Shown piece after piece: positions 17,161-26,428 of a stretch of DNA of 64,000 nucleotides (positions within the stretch are counted from its first letter, which is position 1; each line of letters opens with the position of its first letter). The stretch comes from Nocardioides zeae (GTDB lineage Bacteria > Actinomycetota > Actinomycetes > Propionibacteriales > Nocardioidaceae): positions 3,596,001 to 3,660,000 of the forward strand of contig NZ_JAUTAN010000001.1 in the NCBI RefSeq assembly GCF_030818655.1. The letters are read 5' to 3'. The position numbers and the translations under genes are program-made. The notes under the pieces were generated by a model. It saw nothing but the letters and a program-made list of their open reading frames with translations, was not told where the DNA came from and ran no database searches.

Positions 17161-19122
17161 TCAGCGGCGTCGAGCGGGCCGCACGCGTCGCACGACGGCG
17201 TCCACGACCTCGTTGACCTCGTCGATCCGCAGGAGACGGGCGAGGAGCACGACGGTCCCGCCGAGCACCGAGGCGAGCAGGCCGAGCGTCACGATCGCCT
17301 CGAGCTTCGCCGATCCGAGGGCCAGGTGGTCCTCCAGCAGCAGCCGCAGCCCCCACGCCAGCGCCGAGGCGAGGCCGACGGCCACCAGCAGGCGTGCGCC
17401 GAACCCGAGGGTCCGTGCGGTGCCGAGGCCTCCGACGGTGCGGGAGAGGACGGAGTACGAGACGAGCGCACCCGCGCCGTACGCCACGCCGTAGGCGACG
17501 ACGAGCGCCGGCACCGTGTCCTGGGCGCTGGCCCGGCTCACCAGCAGCAGCGCGACGCTGACGTTGACCGCCGCGATGACGCACTGGATCCAGAAGACGC
17601 GCCGCGTCTGCTCGAGGGCGTAGAACCCGCGCAGCATCATGTAGTGCACCGTGAACAGCACGATGGCGGGCGCGAACAGCACGAGGGTCGGGATGAAGTC
17701 GTCGAAGGTGTCCCGTGCGGCGCCGTACCCCCAGATGACGTTGGCGAGGCTGGGGGCGGAGACGGCGACGATGGCCGCGGCCGGTACGACGAAGGAGAGC
17801 GTCGTGCGCAGTGTCGCCGCCAGCGTGGTCGCCAGGCCGCCCAGGTCACGATCGGCGGCGGCGGCCGAGAGGCGCGGCAGGATCGCGGTCGTGAGGGACA
17901 CCGTCACCACGGAGTGCGGGACCATGATGATGAGCAGCGCGTTGGAGTAGACCGTGTAGCCGGTGCCGTCCTCGCCCGCGGTCGTGCCGCTCGAGGCGAG
18001 GCGCACGACGACGGTGTAGGCCGCCTGGTTGACCACGACGAACGCGATCGTCCAGGTCGCCAGCCTGAAGGTGTGGCCGAGACCGGTGCCGAGGAAGTCG
18101 AAGCGCGGCCGGAGGCTGACCCCCGCCTTGCGCAGGTAGGGCAGCAGGATCGCGAACTGGGCCACGATGCCCAGCGTCGAGCCGATGCCGAGCAGCAGCT
18201 CCTGGTTCGCCGAGAAGGCCGAGTCGAGCGCGTCGGGGGCGACCGGGCCGAAGACGACGAGGTAGACGACGAGCACCGCCACCGAGATGACGTTGTTGGC
18301 GATCGGCGCCCACATCATCGGGCCGAACCGGCCGCGCGCGTTCAGGATCTGCCCGAGCAGCACGAACATGCCGTAGAAGAACACCTGCGGGAGGCAGTAG
18401 CGCGCGAACGCGACGGCGGACTCCCGTTGCTCGACCAGCTCGGCGCCGTCGAACTTGCCGTCCAGGTAGATCGACATCACCCAGGGGGCGGCCACCACCA
18501 GCAGGACCGTCACCGTGCCGAGGAAGAGGACGGCGAGCGTGACGATCCGGTTGACGTACGCCGCGCCGCGGTCCTCGTCGTTCTTGAGCGCCCGCACGAG
18601 CTGGGGCACGAGCACGGCGTTGAACACGCCGCCCGCCAGCAGGATGTAGACCATGTTCGGGATCGTGTTGGCGATCGTGAAGATGTCGGCGTGGAGCTTC
18701 GTGCCCAGCGCGGCGGCCAGCAGGATGCCCCGCACGTAGCCGCTGAGCCGCGACACGATCGTGCCGGCGGCCATGATCGCGCTCGAGCCGAGCACGGCGG
18801 AGCTCGTGCCGGCGCTGCCCGCCGGCTCCTCCGCGGGCTCCTCCGGCGGTTCCTTCCCCGAGGTGGTCGTCGACCGTCCGCCGCCGACCACGGCCGCCAC
18901 CGCGTCGGCGTGCTTCGGGTGCCGCGCGGTGCCGTCGGGGGTGAGCACGGGGAACGTCGTCGTGCCGTCGGGCACGGTGTCGAACGTCGTGCCCTGGCCG
19001 CCGGTGGGGATCGTGTCGTAGAGCGGGTTGAGCACCGGCGGCGGCAGCGGGTCGGGCGTCGCGTCCGCGGGACCCGGGGCGCGGTGGCGCGCGCCGGAGC
19101 CGAGGGGGTCGTCGTGGCTCAC
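17161..19122 (-). CDS. murJ: Lipid II flippase MurJ (MviN)
   Basis: MOP-superfamily membrane protein that flips the peptidoglycan precursor lipid II. The 653-residue product has a disordered Pro/Thr-rich N-terminal region of about 115 residues. The conserved start SSAIMAAGTIVSRLSGYVRGILLAAALGT follows, then about 14 hydrophobic helices and a short basic tail. It includes IANTIPNMVYILLAGGVFNAVLVPQLVRA and NARGRFGPMMWAPIANNVI. I start at GTG 19120-19122, overlapping the DUF6049 stop by four bases; a far longer open frame upstream is the shadow of that gene. Position upstream of the pseudokinase and sigM is conserved. Confidence 0.94.
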   Translation of the reverse strand: MSHDDPLGSGARHRAPGPADATPDPLPPPVLNPLYDTIPTGGQGTTFDTVPDGTTTFPVLTPDGTARHPKHADAVAAVVGGGRSTTTSGKEPPEEPAEEPAGSAGTSSAVLGSSAIMAAGTIVSRLSGYVRGILLAAALGTKLHADIFTIANTIPNMVYILLAGGVFNAVLVPQLVRALKNDEDRGAAYVNRIVTLAVLFLGTVTVLLVVAAPWVMSIYLDGKFDGAELVEQRESAVAFARYCLPQVFFYGMFVLLGQILNARGRFGPMMWAPIANNVISVAVLVVYLVVFGPVAPDALDSAFSANQELLLGIGSTLGIVAQFAILLPYLRKAGVSLRPRFDFLGTGLGHTFRLATWTIAFVVVNQAAYTVVVRLASSGTTAGEDGTGYTVYSNALLIIMVPHSVVTVSLTTAILPRLSAAAADRDLGGLATTLAATLRTTLSFVVPAAAIVAVSAPSLANVIWGYGAARDTFDDFIPTLVLFAPAIVLFTVHYMMLRGFYALEQTRRVFWIQCVIAAVNVSVALLLVSRASAQDTVPALVVAYGVAYGAGALVSYSVLSRTVGGLGTARTLGFGARLLVAVGLASALAWGLRLLLEDHLALGSAKLEAIVTLGLLASVLGGTVVLLARLLRIDEVNEVVDAVVRRVRPARRR

Positions 19123-21506
19123 GCGTGTTCCTCGCTGCCGGTGGGGCCGTGGGGGGGCGGCGCGGGGGCCTGGGGGTCGGCCTGGGCGTCGGCCTGGGCG
19201 TCGGCGTCGTCGTCCGGCCGGGAGACCGCGGCGACCGAGGCCGGGGTGGAGATGCGCCGGCGGGGGCGGCCGCGGTACCACCACAGCGTCGCCCCGACCA
19301 GCAGCACCGTGGCGCCGATGATGATCGCCCAGATGATGTCGCTGACGGCCGCCGAGCGGACGGGCACGGCGACGGCGCCGCCCAGCGCCGTACCGGTCTC
19401 GTCGACGACGCGCACGTCGACGTCGTACACGCCGAGGCGGTGCATCGTCACCGTCATCCGCACGCTGGCGCTCCCGCCGGCCGGCACCTCGACCGGACCG
19501 GACGGTGCGACGGTGACCCGCCGGCTCTCGTCGCCGCGGAGCTCGACGACGACGGGCTGGTCGAGGCCGTTGACGACCCGGACGTTGAAGTCGCCGTCGT
19601 CGCCGGAGAGCGTGATGGTGGGCGGTGCCTCGACCGTGACGCTGGCGAGGAGGCCCTGCACCTGCTCGATCTGGTCGCGCACGCCGGAGCGCACGCGGGC
19701 GAGGTCGCCGCGGTGCTCGTAGGACAGCACGGCTGCGGCCGCTCGCTCGGTCTGGCTCCGCACCGCGTCGGTCTCGGGGAGGATCGAGTCGAGCCGCGAG
19801 CCCCGCGTCACGAGCGACCGCGACAGCACGAACAGGTCGTCCGGGAGCGCCTGGGCGGGGTCGACCTCGGTGGCCAGGTCGGCGAGACCGGTCGCGACGG
19901 GCTCGGCGTCGACCGCGGTCGCGAGGTCGGTGAGCGGCACCGAGCGGAGCCACCCGGTGGTGAGGCCCCGGGTCGGGGTGCCGGCGTCGCCCGGGTTCCA
20001 CAGCGCCGGGAGCAGCACGGCCCGCTCCTGCGTGGCACCTTCCTCGTCGGCGAGCGCGCCCGCCACCATCGTGGCCGCGAGCCGCTGACGCAGCAGCACG
20101 CCGGAGGTGCGGTCGCCCGGGGCGGGCCCACCCTCGGCGACGGCGTCGTCGACGACGACCACCTGACGTCCGTCGGCCTCGGCGTGCGGCGCGGCCGCCG
20201 ACAGGCCCTCGGGAGCGTCCGCGCCGAGCTCGCCGTCGCCCACGAGCACGACGACGTCGTCCTCGAGCGCGTCGACGACCCCCGTGGGCAGGCCCTCGCC
20301 CCGCGGTGCGACCGCCGGGGTGCCCTCGAGGCCGTAGCGGTCGAGGGCGTCGTCCGCGAGCAGCCGGGCGCGACCGTAGGCGACCGGGTCGTGGAGGGCG
20401 GCGGCGCCGAGGTCGACGTCGCCGTAGGGCAGCACGAGCAGGTCCCCGGCCGTCGCGGCGGCCAGCACGTCCTCCAGCCAGGAGGCTGCGGCCGCGGCCA
20501 GGGGACCGTCGGCCACCTGCAGGTCGCCCGTGTCACCCCCCACCGAACCGGGGTCGGTGGCGTCGTCGCTCGGCTCCTCCGTGGCGTCGGTGCCGGTCGA
20601 GCCCGGGTCGTCCGGCTCCTCCTCCGGCTCCTCCTCGGGGTCCGACGTCGGCGCCAGGGAGCGCGCCGGGTTGCCCTCCGCGAGGCGCCGCGCGACGTCG
20701 AGCAGGGCGGGGTCGAGCAGGATCGACGTCGGGCCGGCGCCGGAGTCGGGGTCGATCACGTCGGCGATCCGCCGCAGCCGCCCACCGTCGCCGAGCTGCA
20801 CCGCCCAGGCCTCGGGGTCGGCGATGCTGCCGTCCGCGGCGTACCGGACGGGGGCGCGGAGCGGGACGACGACGCTGGCGCGGCCGGCGGTGTCCGCCGC
20901 CCGGCCGCGGTCGAGGAGCGGCAGGAAGGTGCGGGCGCGGCCGACGGCGTTGCCGCTGCGCGTGCCGTCGCCGTCGGCACCGAGGGCGTGCACGCCCAGC
21001 CAGTACACGCCGGGGGCACCGCTGATCTGGAGCTGCTCGATGGGGAGGTCGAGGCGGTAGGGGCGGGTCTCGCCCGGGGCGAGGCGCGTGACCGACTCGT
21101 CGAACAGGCCGTCCACCAGGAGGCGCTCCCCGATGAAGGAGAGCGGGTCGGAGTCGGCCGCGGCCTCGAGCTCGGCCTCGGTGGTGAGCGGCGCGCTCGA
21201 GGTGACGGGGAAGATCTGCAGGTCCGTCCACGTCTCGTCCGAGGCGTTGGTCACGGTGCCCGTGACCGTCACCACCGTGCCCGGGGCGAGGACGCCCACG
21301 TCGGGGGTCACCCCGTCGATGGTCACGGTGAGCGGGGTGCCGGTCTCCTCGTCGGCCAGGGCCGGGCCCGCGGCGGGCCCGACCGCCCCGGCGGGGCCCG
21401 CAACCAGCGTCGACAGCGGCCCCAGCAGCACGGCGAGCACGAGCAGCAGCGCGGCGAGCCTCGGGGAGGTCGTCGCGCGGAGCGGCGACGCGTCCCGATC
21501 GAGCAT
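19119..21506 (-). CDS. DUF6049 family secreted/membrane-anchored protein
   Basis: The 795-residue protein has an N-terminal signal peptide (LAALLLVLAVLLGPLSTLVAGPAGA, about 18-42). A large extracytoplasmic region follows with beta-sandwich-like stretches (TVTIDGVTPDVGVLAPGTVVTVTGTVTN and a second near residue 650). Near the C-terminus is a transmembrane helix (DIIWAIIIGATVLLVGATLWW) and a basic RGRPRRR stop. A family of this size and topology is conserved between pcnA and murJ in actinobacteria; its function is not known to me. A TAGCAT -10 element six bases upstream of the ATG (plus-strand 21513-21518) suggests a leaderless transcript. Confidence 0.85.
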   Translation of the reverse strand: MLDRDASPLRATTSPRLAALLLVLAVLLGPLSTLVAGPAGAVGPAAGPALADEETGTPLTVTIDGVTPDVGVLAPGTVVTVTGTVTNASDETWTDLQIFPVTSSAPLTTEAELEAAADSDPLSFIGERLLVDGLFDESVTRLAPGETRPYRLDLPIEQLQISGAPGVYWLGVHALGADGDGTRSGNAVGRARTFLPLLDRGRAADTAGRASVVVPLRAPVRYAADGSIADPEAWAVQLGDGGRLRRIADVIDPDSGAGPTSILLDPALLDVARRLAEGNPARSLAPTSDPEEEPEEEPDDPGSTGTDATEEPSDDATDPGSVGGDTGDLQVADGPLAAAAASWLEDVLAAATAGDLLVLPYGDVDLGAAALHDPVAYGRARLLADDALDRYGLEGTPAVAPRGEGLPTGVVDALEDDVVVLVGDGELGADAPEGLSAAAPHAEADGRQVVVVDDAVAEGGPAPGDRTSGVLLRQRLAATMVAGALADEEGATQERAVLLPALWNPGDAGTPTRGLTTGWLRSVPLTDLATAVDAEPVATGLADLATEVDPAQALPDDLFVLSRSLVTRGSRLDSILPETDAVRSQTERAAAAVLSYEHRGDLARVRSGVRDQIEQVQGLLASVTVEAPPTITLSGDDGDFNVRVVNGLDQPVVVELRGDESRRVTVAPSGPVEVPAGGSASVRMTVTMHRLGVYDVDVRVVDETGTALGGAVAVPVRSAAVSDIIWAIIIGATVLLVGATLWWYRGRPRRRISTPASVAAVSRPDDDADAQADAQADPQAPAPPPHGPTGSEEHA

Positions 21507-21599
21507 GGACCGATGCTAGGGCAGCCGCGCTTCCGGTCGGGATTCCGTCGCGCCCGCGCGGCGGGGCCGGAGGGCGCCGATGACATAGGGTGATCGGTC

Positions 21600-23111
21600 G
21601 TGTCGCCCGATGGTCTCGAGTCCTCCCCGGCCGTCCCCGCGACGACGCCGGACGCCCCCACGCCGCCCCTCTCGATGGTCGAGGTGCAGCAGCGCGTGAG
21701 CAGCGAGCTGGAGCGGATCGGCGTGGTCGTCGACGAGCTCGGCGAGCGCTTCGAGGCGGCTGGCCACTCGCTCCACCTTGTCGGCGGTCCCGTGCGCGAC
21801 GCCATGCTCGGGCGCCTCCAGAACGACCTCGACTTCACGACGTCGGCCCACCCCGACGCCGTCGAGCGCCTCCTCAAGGGCTGGGCGGAGGCCGTCTGGG
21901 ACATCGGGCGGGCGTTCGGCACGATCGGCTGCCGCAAGGGCGACTGGACGATCGAGATCACGACGTTCCGCTCCGAGGCCTACAGCGCGGACTCCCGCAA
22001 GCCCGAGGTCGCCTACGGCACCGACCTCGTCGGCGACCTCGGCCGCCGCGACTTCACCGTCAACGCCATGGCCGTCTCCGTGCCGGGGCGGGTCTTCGAG
22101 GACCCCTTCGGCGGGATCGGCGACCTCGCCCACCGCGTGCTGCGCACGCCGGGCCGCCCGGAGGACTCGTTCTCCGACGACCCCCTGCGGATGATGCGGG
22201 CCGCCCGCTTCGCGGCGCAGCTCGGCTTCGACGTGGCGCCCGACGTCGTGGCCGCGATGACGGCGATGGCCGAGCGCATCGACGTCATCTCCGCCGAGCG
22301 GGTGCGCGACGAGCTCGTGAAGCTCGTGTGCGCGCCGTACCCCCGCCGGGGCCTGGCCCTCCTCGTCGAGACCGGCCTGGCCGCCCGCGTGCTCCCCGAG
22401 CTGCCCGCCCTGCAGCTCGAGCGCGACGAGCACCACCGGCACAAGGACGTCTACGAGCACTCGCTGACCGTGCTCGAGCAGTCGATGGACCTCGAGGAGC
22501 GGCTCGCCGCCCCGGACGGCCCGGGCACGCCCGACTTCATCGTGCGCTTCGCCGCGCTCGTGCACGACATCGGCAAGCCGCGCACGCGGCGGTTCCTCGA
22601 GGACGGCTCCGTCACCTTCCACCACCACGACGTGGTGGGTGCCAAGCTCGTGCGCAAGCGCATGAAGGCGCTCCGCTTCTCCGGCGAGCAGATCGACGCG
22701 GTCAGCAAGCTGGTGGAGCTGCACCTGCGCTTCCACGGGTACGGCGACGGCGGGTGGACCGACAGCGCCGTCCGCCGCTACGTGCGGGACGCGGGCGACC
22801 AGCTCCAGCGCCTCCACATCCTCACGCGCGCCGACTGCACGACGCGGAACCGGCGGAAGGCCGAGCGGCTGCGCCGCACGTACGACGACCTCGAGCGCCG
22901 CATCGGCGAGCTGGCCGAGCAGGAGGAGCTCGACGCCATGCGGCCCGACCTCGACGGCAACCAAATCATGGGGATCCTCGGGATCGGCCCCGGCCGCGAC
23001 GTCGGCGAGGCCTACAAGTTCCTGCTCGAGCAGCGCATGGACCACGGCCCGCAGGACCCGGCGACCGCCGAGGCCGCGCTGCGCGCGTGGTGGGCCGAGC
23101 GCCAGGGCTGA
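21600..23111 (+). CDS. pcnA: CCA tRNA nucleotidyltransferase
   Basis: Adds or repairs the 3' CCA end of tRNAs. The 503-residue protein has the nucleotidyltransferase core LVGGPVRDAMLGRLQNDLDFTTSA with the catalytic DLD. It also has DLGRRDFTVNAMA and the DDPLRMMRAARFAAQLGF block. A C-terminal HD domain (KDVYEHSLTVLE; VHDIGKP) is present. Start is GTG 21600; TAGGGT at 21586-21591 lies eight bases upstream, pointing to a leaderless mRNA. It is divergent from the DUF6049-murJ unit. The NUDIX gene often placed here in other actinobacteria is absent. Confidence 0.94.
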   Translation: MSPDGLESSPAVPATTPDAPTPPLSMVEVQQRVSSELERIGVVVDELGERFEAAGHSLHLVGGPVRDAMLGRLQNDLDFTTSAHPDAVERLLKGWAEAVWDIGRAFGTIGCRKGDWTIEITTFRSEAYSADSRKPEVAYGTDLVGDLGRRDFTVNAMAVSVPGRVFEDPFGGIGDLAHRVLRTPGRPEDSFSDDPLRMMRAARFAAQLGFDVAPDVVAAMTAMAERIDVISAERVRDELVKLVCAPYPRRGLALLVETGLAARVLPELPALQLERDEHHRHKDVYEHSLTVLEQSMDLEERLAAPDGPGTPDFIVRFAALVHDIGKPRTRRFLEDGSVTFHHHDVVGAKLVRKRMKALRFSGEQIDAVSKLVELHLRFHGYGDGGWTDSAVRRYVRDAGDQLQRLHILTRADCTTRNRRKAERLRRTYDDLERRIGELAEQEELDAMRPDLDGNQIMGILGIGPGRDVGEAYKFLLEQRMDHGPQDPATAEAALRAWWAERQG

Positions 23112-23188
23112 GGCTCCGACCCTTGCCTTGTTGACGCGCGTTCATTAGCGTCGGGGGGTCCCCTCCCCCGACCGCGACGGAGCCCGCC

Positions 23189-23653
23189 GTGACCGCAGCA
23201 CCCACCTCGACCGAGCTCGAGGCCACCATCGACATCGACGCGTCCCCCGCCCAGGTGTGGGCGCTGGTCTCCGACCTGCCCCGGCAGGCCGAGTTCAGCG
23301 ACCAGGTCGTGCGCACGTTCGTGCCCGGCGGGGTGCGGCTCGGCGCCACGATGGTCAACCTGAACCGGCAGGGCTGGAAGTTCTGGCCGACCACCGCGAA
23401 GGTCGTGCGCTTCGACCCCCAGCGCGAGATCGCGTTCCGCGTGCGGGAGAACCGCACCGTGTGGTCCTACCGGCTCGTGCCCTCCGACGGCGGTACGACG
23501 CTGGTCCACCGCCGCGAGACCCCCGACGGCATCTCCGGGGTGTCGCTCAACCTCACGAAGTACGTGCTCGGCGGCGTTCCGGGCTTCACGCGCGCGCTGC
23601 AGGAGGGCATGCAGCAGACGCTGGCGCGGATCAAGCGGACCGCGGAGGCCTGA
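23189..23653 (+). CDS. SRPBCC (START/Bet v1-like) family protein
   Basis: A 154-residue protein with the polyketide-cyclase/SRPBCC pattern. EATIDIDASPAQVWALVSDLPRQAEFS at the start forms the first strand and helix, central strands follow (VRFDPQREIAFRV, WSYRLVPSDGGTTLVHRRE), and a long C-terminal helix ends it (FTRALQEGMQQTLARIKR). These folds bind hydrophobic ligands in a cavity. The ligand cannot be read from the sequence. It lies between pcnA and the AIM24 gene on the same strand. Confidence 0.8.
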   Translation: MTAAPTSTELEATIDIDASPAQVWALVSDLPRQAEFSDQVVRTFVPGGVRLGATMVNLNRQGWKFWPTTAKVVRFDPQREIAFRVRENRTVWSYRLVPSDGGTTLVHRRETPDGISGVSLNLTKYVLGGVPGFTRALQEGMQQTLARIKRTAEA

Positions 23654-23684
23654 TCGCTGTCCTGCTGGGGTAGGAACCTCCGTC

Positions 23685-24350
23685 ATGAGAAGCGAACTCT
23701 TCGCCAAGGAGAACCTGCCCCAGCAGAGCGGTGACCGCTACCTGCTCCAGAACCCCCAGACGCTGCGCGTCGGCCTCGGCCCCGACGTCCTTGCAGCGAA
23801 GGGGTCGATGATCGCCTACCGCGGCAACGTCACCTTCGACCACGAGGGCGCCGGCAGCATCGGCAAGCTCGCGAAGAAGGTGTTCACGAGCGAGAACCTC
23901 GCCCTCATGCGGGTGCGCGGCCAGGGCGAGGTCTACTTCGCGGAGTCGGCGGGCTACGTCAACCTGCTGCACCTCGAGAACGAGGGCATCTCGATCAACT
24001 CCCGCAACCTGCTGGCCTTCGACGCCGACCTGCAGTGGGACATCAACCGCACCAAGGGCGCGGGCATGATGGGCGCGGGTCTCTTCAACACCACGATCGG
24101 CGGCACCGGCACGGTCGCGATCGTGGCCGTCGGGCTCGTCACGGTGCTCGACGCCTCGCAGGGCCCGGTCTACGTCGACTCCGACGCCGCCGTCTGCTGG
24201 TCGGCCAACCTGGCACCGGGCGTCCACAACTCGATGAACGCCAAGTCGCTGCTGCGCGGCGGCACGGGCGAGGCGCTGCAGTACGTCTTCCACGGCCCCG
24301 GGTTCGTCGTCATCCAGGCCTACGAGTGGGCGCCGGTGCCCACCTCGTGA
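23685..24350 (+). CDS. AIM24 family protein
   Basis: A 221-residue beta-rich protein of the AIM24/DUF124 family. Typical blocks are LRVGLGPDVLAAKGSMIAYRGNVTFDHEG, GQGEVYFAESAGYVNLLHLENEGISINSRNLLAFDADLQWDI and the hydrophobic Gly-rich GLFNTTIGGTGTVAIVAVG. The prokaryotic role is not established. TAGGAA at 23671-23676 sits eight bases before the ATG with no ribosome site, so the transcript is probably leaderless. A strong hairpin follows. Confidence 0.85.
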   Translation: MRSELFAKENLPQQSGDRYLLQNPQTLRVGLGPDVLAAKGSMIAYRGNVTFDHEGAGSIGKLAKKVFTSENLALMRVRGQGEVYFAESAGYVNLLHLENEGISINSRNLLAFDADLQWDINRTKGAGMMGAGLFNTTIGGTGTVAIVAVGLVTVLDASQGPVYVDSDAAVCWSANLAPGVHNSMNAKSLLRGGTGEALQYVFHGPGFVVIQAYEWAPVPTS

Positions 24351-24383
24351 CCCGCCCCTGACCCGGCTCCGCTCCGGTACGAC

Positions 24384-24420
24384 GAACGCCCCGCGACCTC
24401 GGTGAGGTCGCGGGGCGTTC
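24384..24420. terminator. Bidirectional terminator between AIM24 gene and ino1
   Basis: A perfect 17-bp stem (24384-24400 with 24404-24420) around a 3-base GGT loop lies between the two convergent genes, 34 bp after one stop and 55 bp after the other. Stem arms begin GAACGCCCCGCG. It is the strongest hairpin of this kind in the window. Confidence 0.85.
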
Positions 24421-24474
24421 GCGTGGAACGGGGTGGATCGGGGTGGATCGCGGTCGTTCAGGGGTGCGGGGAGG

Positions 24475-25560
24475 TCACTCCTCGCCGCGGATGAACGCCT
24501 CCACGCGACGACGACCCTCGTCGTCCGGCAGCTGCACCGGCGGGGACTTCATCAGGTAGGACGACGCGGAGATGATCGGGCCACCGATGCCGCGGTCCTT
24601 GGCGATCTTCGCGGCGCGGATGGCGTCGATGATGATGCCGGCCGAGTTCGGGGAGTCCCACACCTCGAGCTTGTACTCCAGGTTGATGGGGGCGTCGCCG
24701 AACGCGCGGCCCTCGAGGCGCACGTAGGCCCACTTGCGGTCGTCGAGCCACGCCACGTAGTCCGAGGGACCGATGTGGACGTTCTTGTCGTGGACCTTGC
24801 CGGCCAGGCTGCCGGTGAGGTTGGACGTGACGGCCTGCGTCTTCGAGACCTTCTTCGACTCCAGGCGCTCGCGCTCGAGCATGTTCTTGAAGTCCATGTT
24901 GCCGCCGACGTTGAGCTGGTAGGTGCGGTCCAGCGTCACGCCACGGTCCTCGAACAGCTTCGCCATCACGCGGTGCGTGATGGTGGCGCCGACCTGGCTC
25001 TTGATGTCGTCGCCGACGATCGGGACGCCCGCGGCGCGGAACTTCTCCGCCCACTCCGGGTCGGAGGCGATGAAGACGGGGAGCGCGTTGACGAACGCGA
25101 CGCCGGCGTCGATGGCCGCCTGGGCGTAGAACTTGTCCGCCTCCTCGGAGCCCACCGGGAGGTAGGACACCATGACGTCGGCCTTCGTGTCCTTGAGCAC
25201 CTGGACGACGTCGACCGGCTCGGCGTCGGACACCTCGATGGTCTCGCCGTAGTACTTGCCGATGCCGTCGAGCGTCGGGCCGCGCTGCACCGTGACGCCG
25301 GTGGGCGGCACGTCGCAGATCTTGATGGTGTTGTTCTCGCTGGCCTGCGTCGCCTCGGCCAGGTCGAAGCCGACCTTCTTGGCGTCGACGTCGAAGGCGG
25401 CGACGAACTCCACGTCGGCGACGTGGTAGTCACCGAAGACGACGTGCATGAGCCCCGGGACGGTGCCTGCGGGATCGGCGTCCTTGTAGTACTCGACGCC
25501 CTGGACCAGGGAGGTGGCGCAGTTGCCGACTCCCACGATCGCTACTCGAACCGAACCCAT
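24475..25560 (-). CDS. ino1: Inositol-3-phosphate synthase (myo-inositol-1-phosphate synthase)
   Basis: Converts glucose 6-phosphate to inositol 3-phosphate for phosphatidylinositol and mycothiol synthesis. The 361-residue protein starts [18 protein letters not shown] (NAD loop). It has [19 protein letters not shown], the conserved [29 protein letters not shown] and SKTQAV. This is the short actinobacterial/archaeal class. It follows padR on the same strand, an arrangement conserved in actinobacteria; PadR may control both. Confidence 0.95.
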   Translation of the reverse strand: MGSVRVAIVGVGNCATSLVQGVEYYKDADPAGTVPGLMHVVFGDYHVADVEFVAAFDVDAKKVGFDLAEATQASENNTIKICDVPPTGVTVQRGPTLDGIGKYYGETIEVSDAEPVDVVQVLKDTKADVMVSYLPVGSEEADKFYAQAAIDAGVAFVNALPVFIASDPEWAEKFRAAGVPIVGDDIKSQVGATITHRVMAKLFEDRGVTLDRTYQLNVGGNMDFKNMLERERLESKKVSKTQAVTSNLTGSLAGKVHDKNVHIGPSDYVAWLDDRKWAYVRLEGRAFGDAPINLEYKLEVWDSPNSAGIIIDAIRAAKIAKDRGIGGPIISASSYLMKSPPVQLPDDEGRRRVEAFIRGEE

Positions 25561-25618
25561 GGGGCTCTCCTCACTTGCTCTTCCTGGTTGGACAGGTCTG
25601 GATGTGTCGCTGCTGGCG

Positions 25619-25657
25619 GTGCTGCGGTGCGTGCTGCTGCGGAGCGTGCTGCGGTGC
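25619..25657. repeat. Short imperfect tandem repeat in the padR-ino1 spacer
   Basis: GTGCTGCGGTGC at 25619-25630 recurs exactly at 25646-25657, with a longer variant (GTGCTGCTGCGGAGC) at 25631-25645 between them. It occupies the 102-bp spacer upstream of ino1. Its role is unknown; it may simply be a slippage product. Confidence 0.6.
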
Positions 25658-25662
25658 CCGGC

Positions 25663-26274
25663 TCAGGTGCCCGCTGCCGGTGCGGCGGCGGGCGGCGTGT
25701 CGGGGGGGTGACCGTCGCCGGGCGCCCGGTCGACGGGGCGACCGCGCTCGGCGTCGATCAGGTCCGAGAGCCACCGGACCTCACGCTCGACCGACTCGAC
25801 GCCGTGGCGCTGCAGCTCCGCGGCGTACTGGTCGACCTCCTGCTGGGTGCGCCGGAGGTCGGACTGCACGCGGTCCAGCCGCTCCTGCAGTCGGGTGCGC
25901 CGCCCCTCGAGGACCCGCAGGCGGATCTCCATGTCGGTGCGGCTGAAGAAGGCGAAGCGGATGTCGAAGGTGTCGTCCTCCCACGCGGCAGGACCCACCT
26001 CCGACATGAGGCGCTTGAACTCCAGCTTGCCGTCCTCGGTCACCTCGTAGACGATGCGCGGTCGCCGCGTCACGGGGGTGGTGGAGACCGTGGTCTCCGT
26101 GATGAGCCCGGTGCGCAGCATCCGCTTCAGCGCCGGGTAGAGCGAGCCGTAGGACAGCAGGCGACCCCACCCGAGCATCAGGTTCAGCCGCTTGCGCAGC
26201 TCGTAGCCGTGCATGGGTGCCTCGTGCAGCAGTCCGAGGACTGCTAGCTCGATGGTCTCTCCACGACGTGCCAT
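25663..26274 (-). CDS. PadR family transcriptional regulator
   Basis: Winged-helix regulator of 203 residues. The N-terminal DNA-binding domain reads TIELAVLGLLHEAPMHGYELRKRLN and YGSLYPALKRMLRTGLI, the PadR signature. A beta wing (PRIVYEVTEDG) and a coiled-coil C-terminus (RLRVLEGRRTRLQERLDRVQSDLRRTQQEVDQYAAEL) for dimerisation follow. I place the start at ATG 26272-26274. ATCGTA on the plus strand at 26282-26287 is a -10 match seven bases upstream, so the mRNA is probably leaderless. It lies between ino1 and ponA, which is divergent. Confidence 0.9.
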   Translation of the reverse strand: MARRGETIELAVLGLLHEAPMHGYELRKRLNLMLGWGRLLSYGSLYPALKRMLRTGLITETTVSTTPVTRRPRIVYEVTEDGKLEFKRLMSEVGPAAWEDDTFDIRFAFFSRTDMEIRLRVLEGRRTRLQERLDRVQSDLRRTQQEVDQYAAELQRHGVESVEREVRWLSDLIDAERGRPVDRAPGDGHPPDTPPAAAPAAGT

Positions 26275-26280
26275 GCGACC

Positions 26281-26293
26281 TATCGTAGCGATA
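26281..26293. promoter_or_regulatory. Candidate PadR operator overlapping the padR promoter
   Basis: TATCGTAGCGATA is a perfect dyad (TATCG, three bases, CGATA), followed by AT-rich TATATCC. It stands out in a very GC-rich region and covers the padR -10. Autoregulation is the natural reading but is inferred. Confidence 0.5.
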
Positions 26294-26428
26294 TATCCGC
26301 AACGGTGAACCACCGGTGAGCGCGCGTCGTCCGTCACGTGTCCGGGACGGGCCCACAGCGCGGGTGCGTACTCTGTCCGGGTTTGACCGCCCCCGCGGTA
26401 CCCGCACAGCAGGAGGAACCCCCGCCCC

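Noticed and set aside
17161..20001. A 946-residue MurJ start upstream of 19122
   Set aside because: The extra 293 residues are an Arg-rich antiframe of the DUF6049 gene; the GTG at 19120-19122 overlaps its stop as in the rest of the operon.
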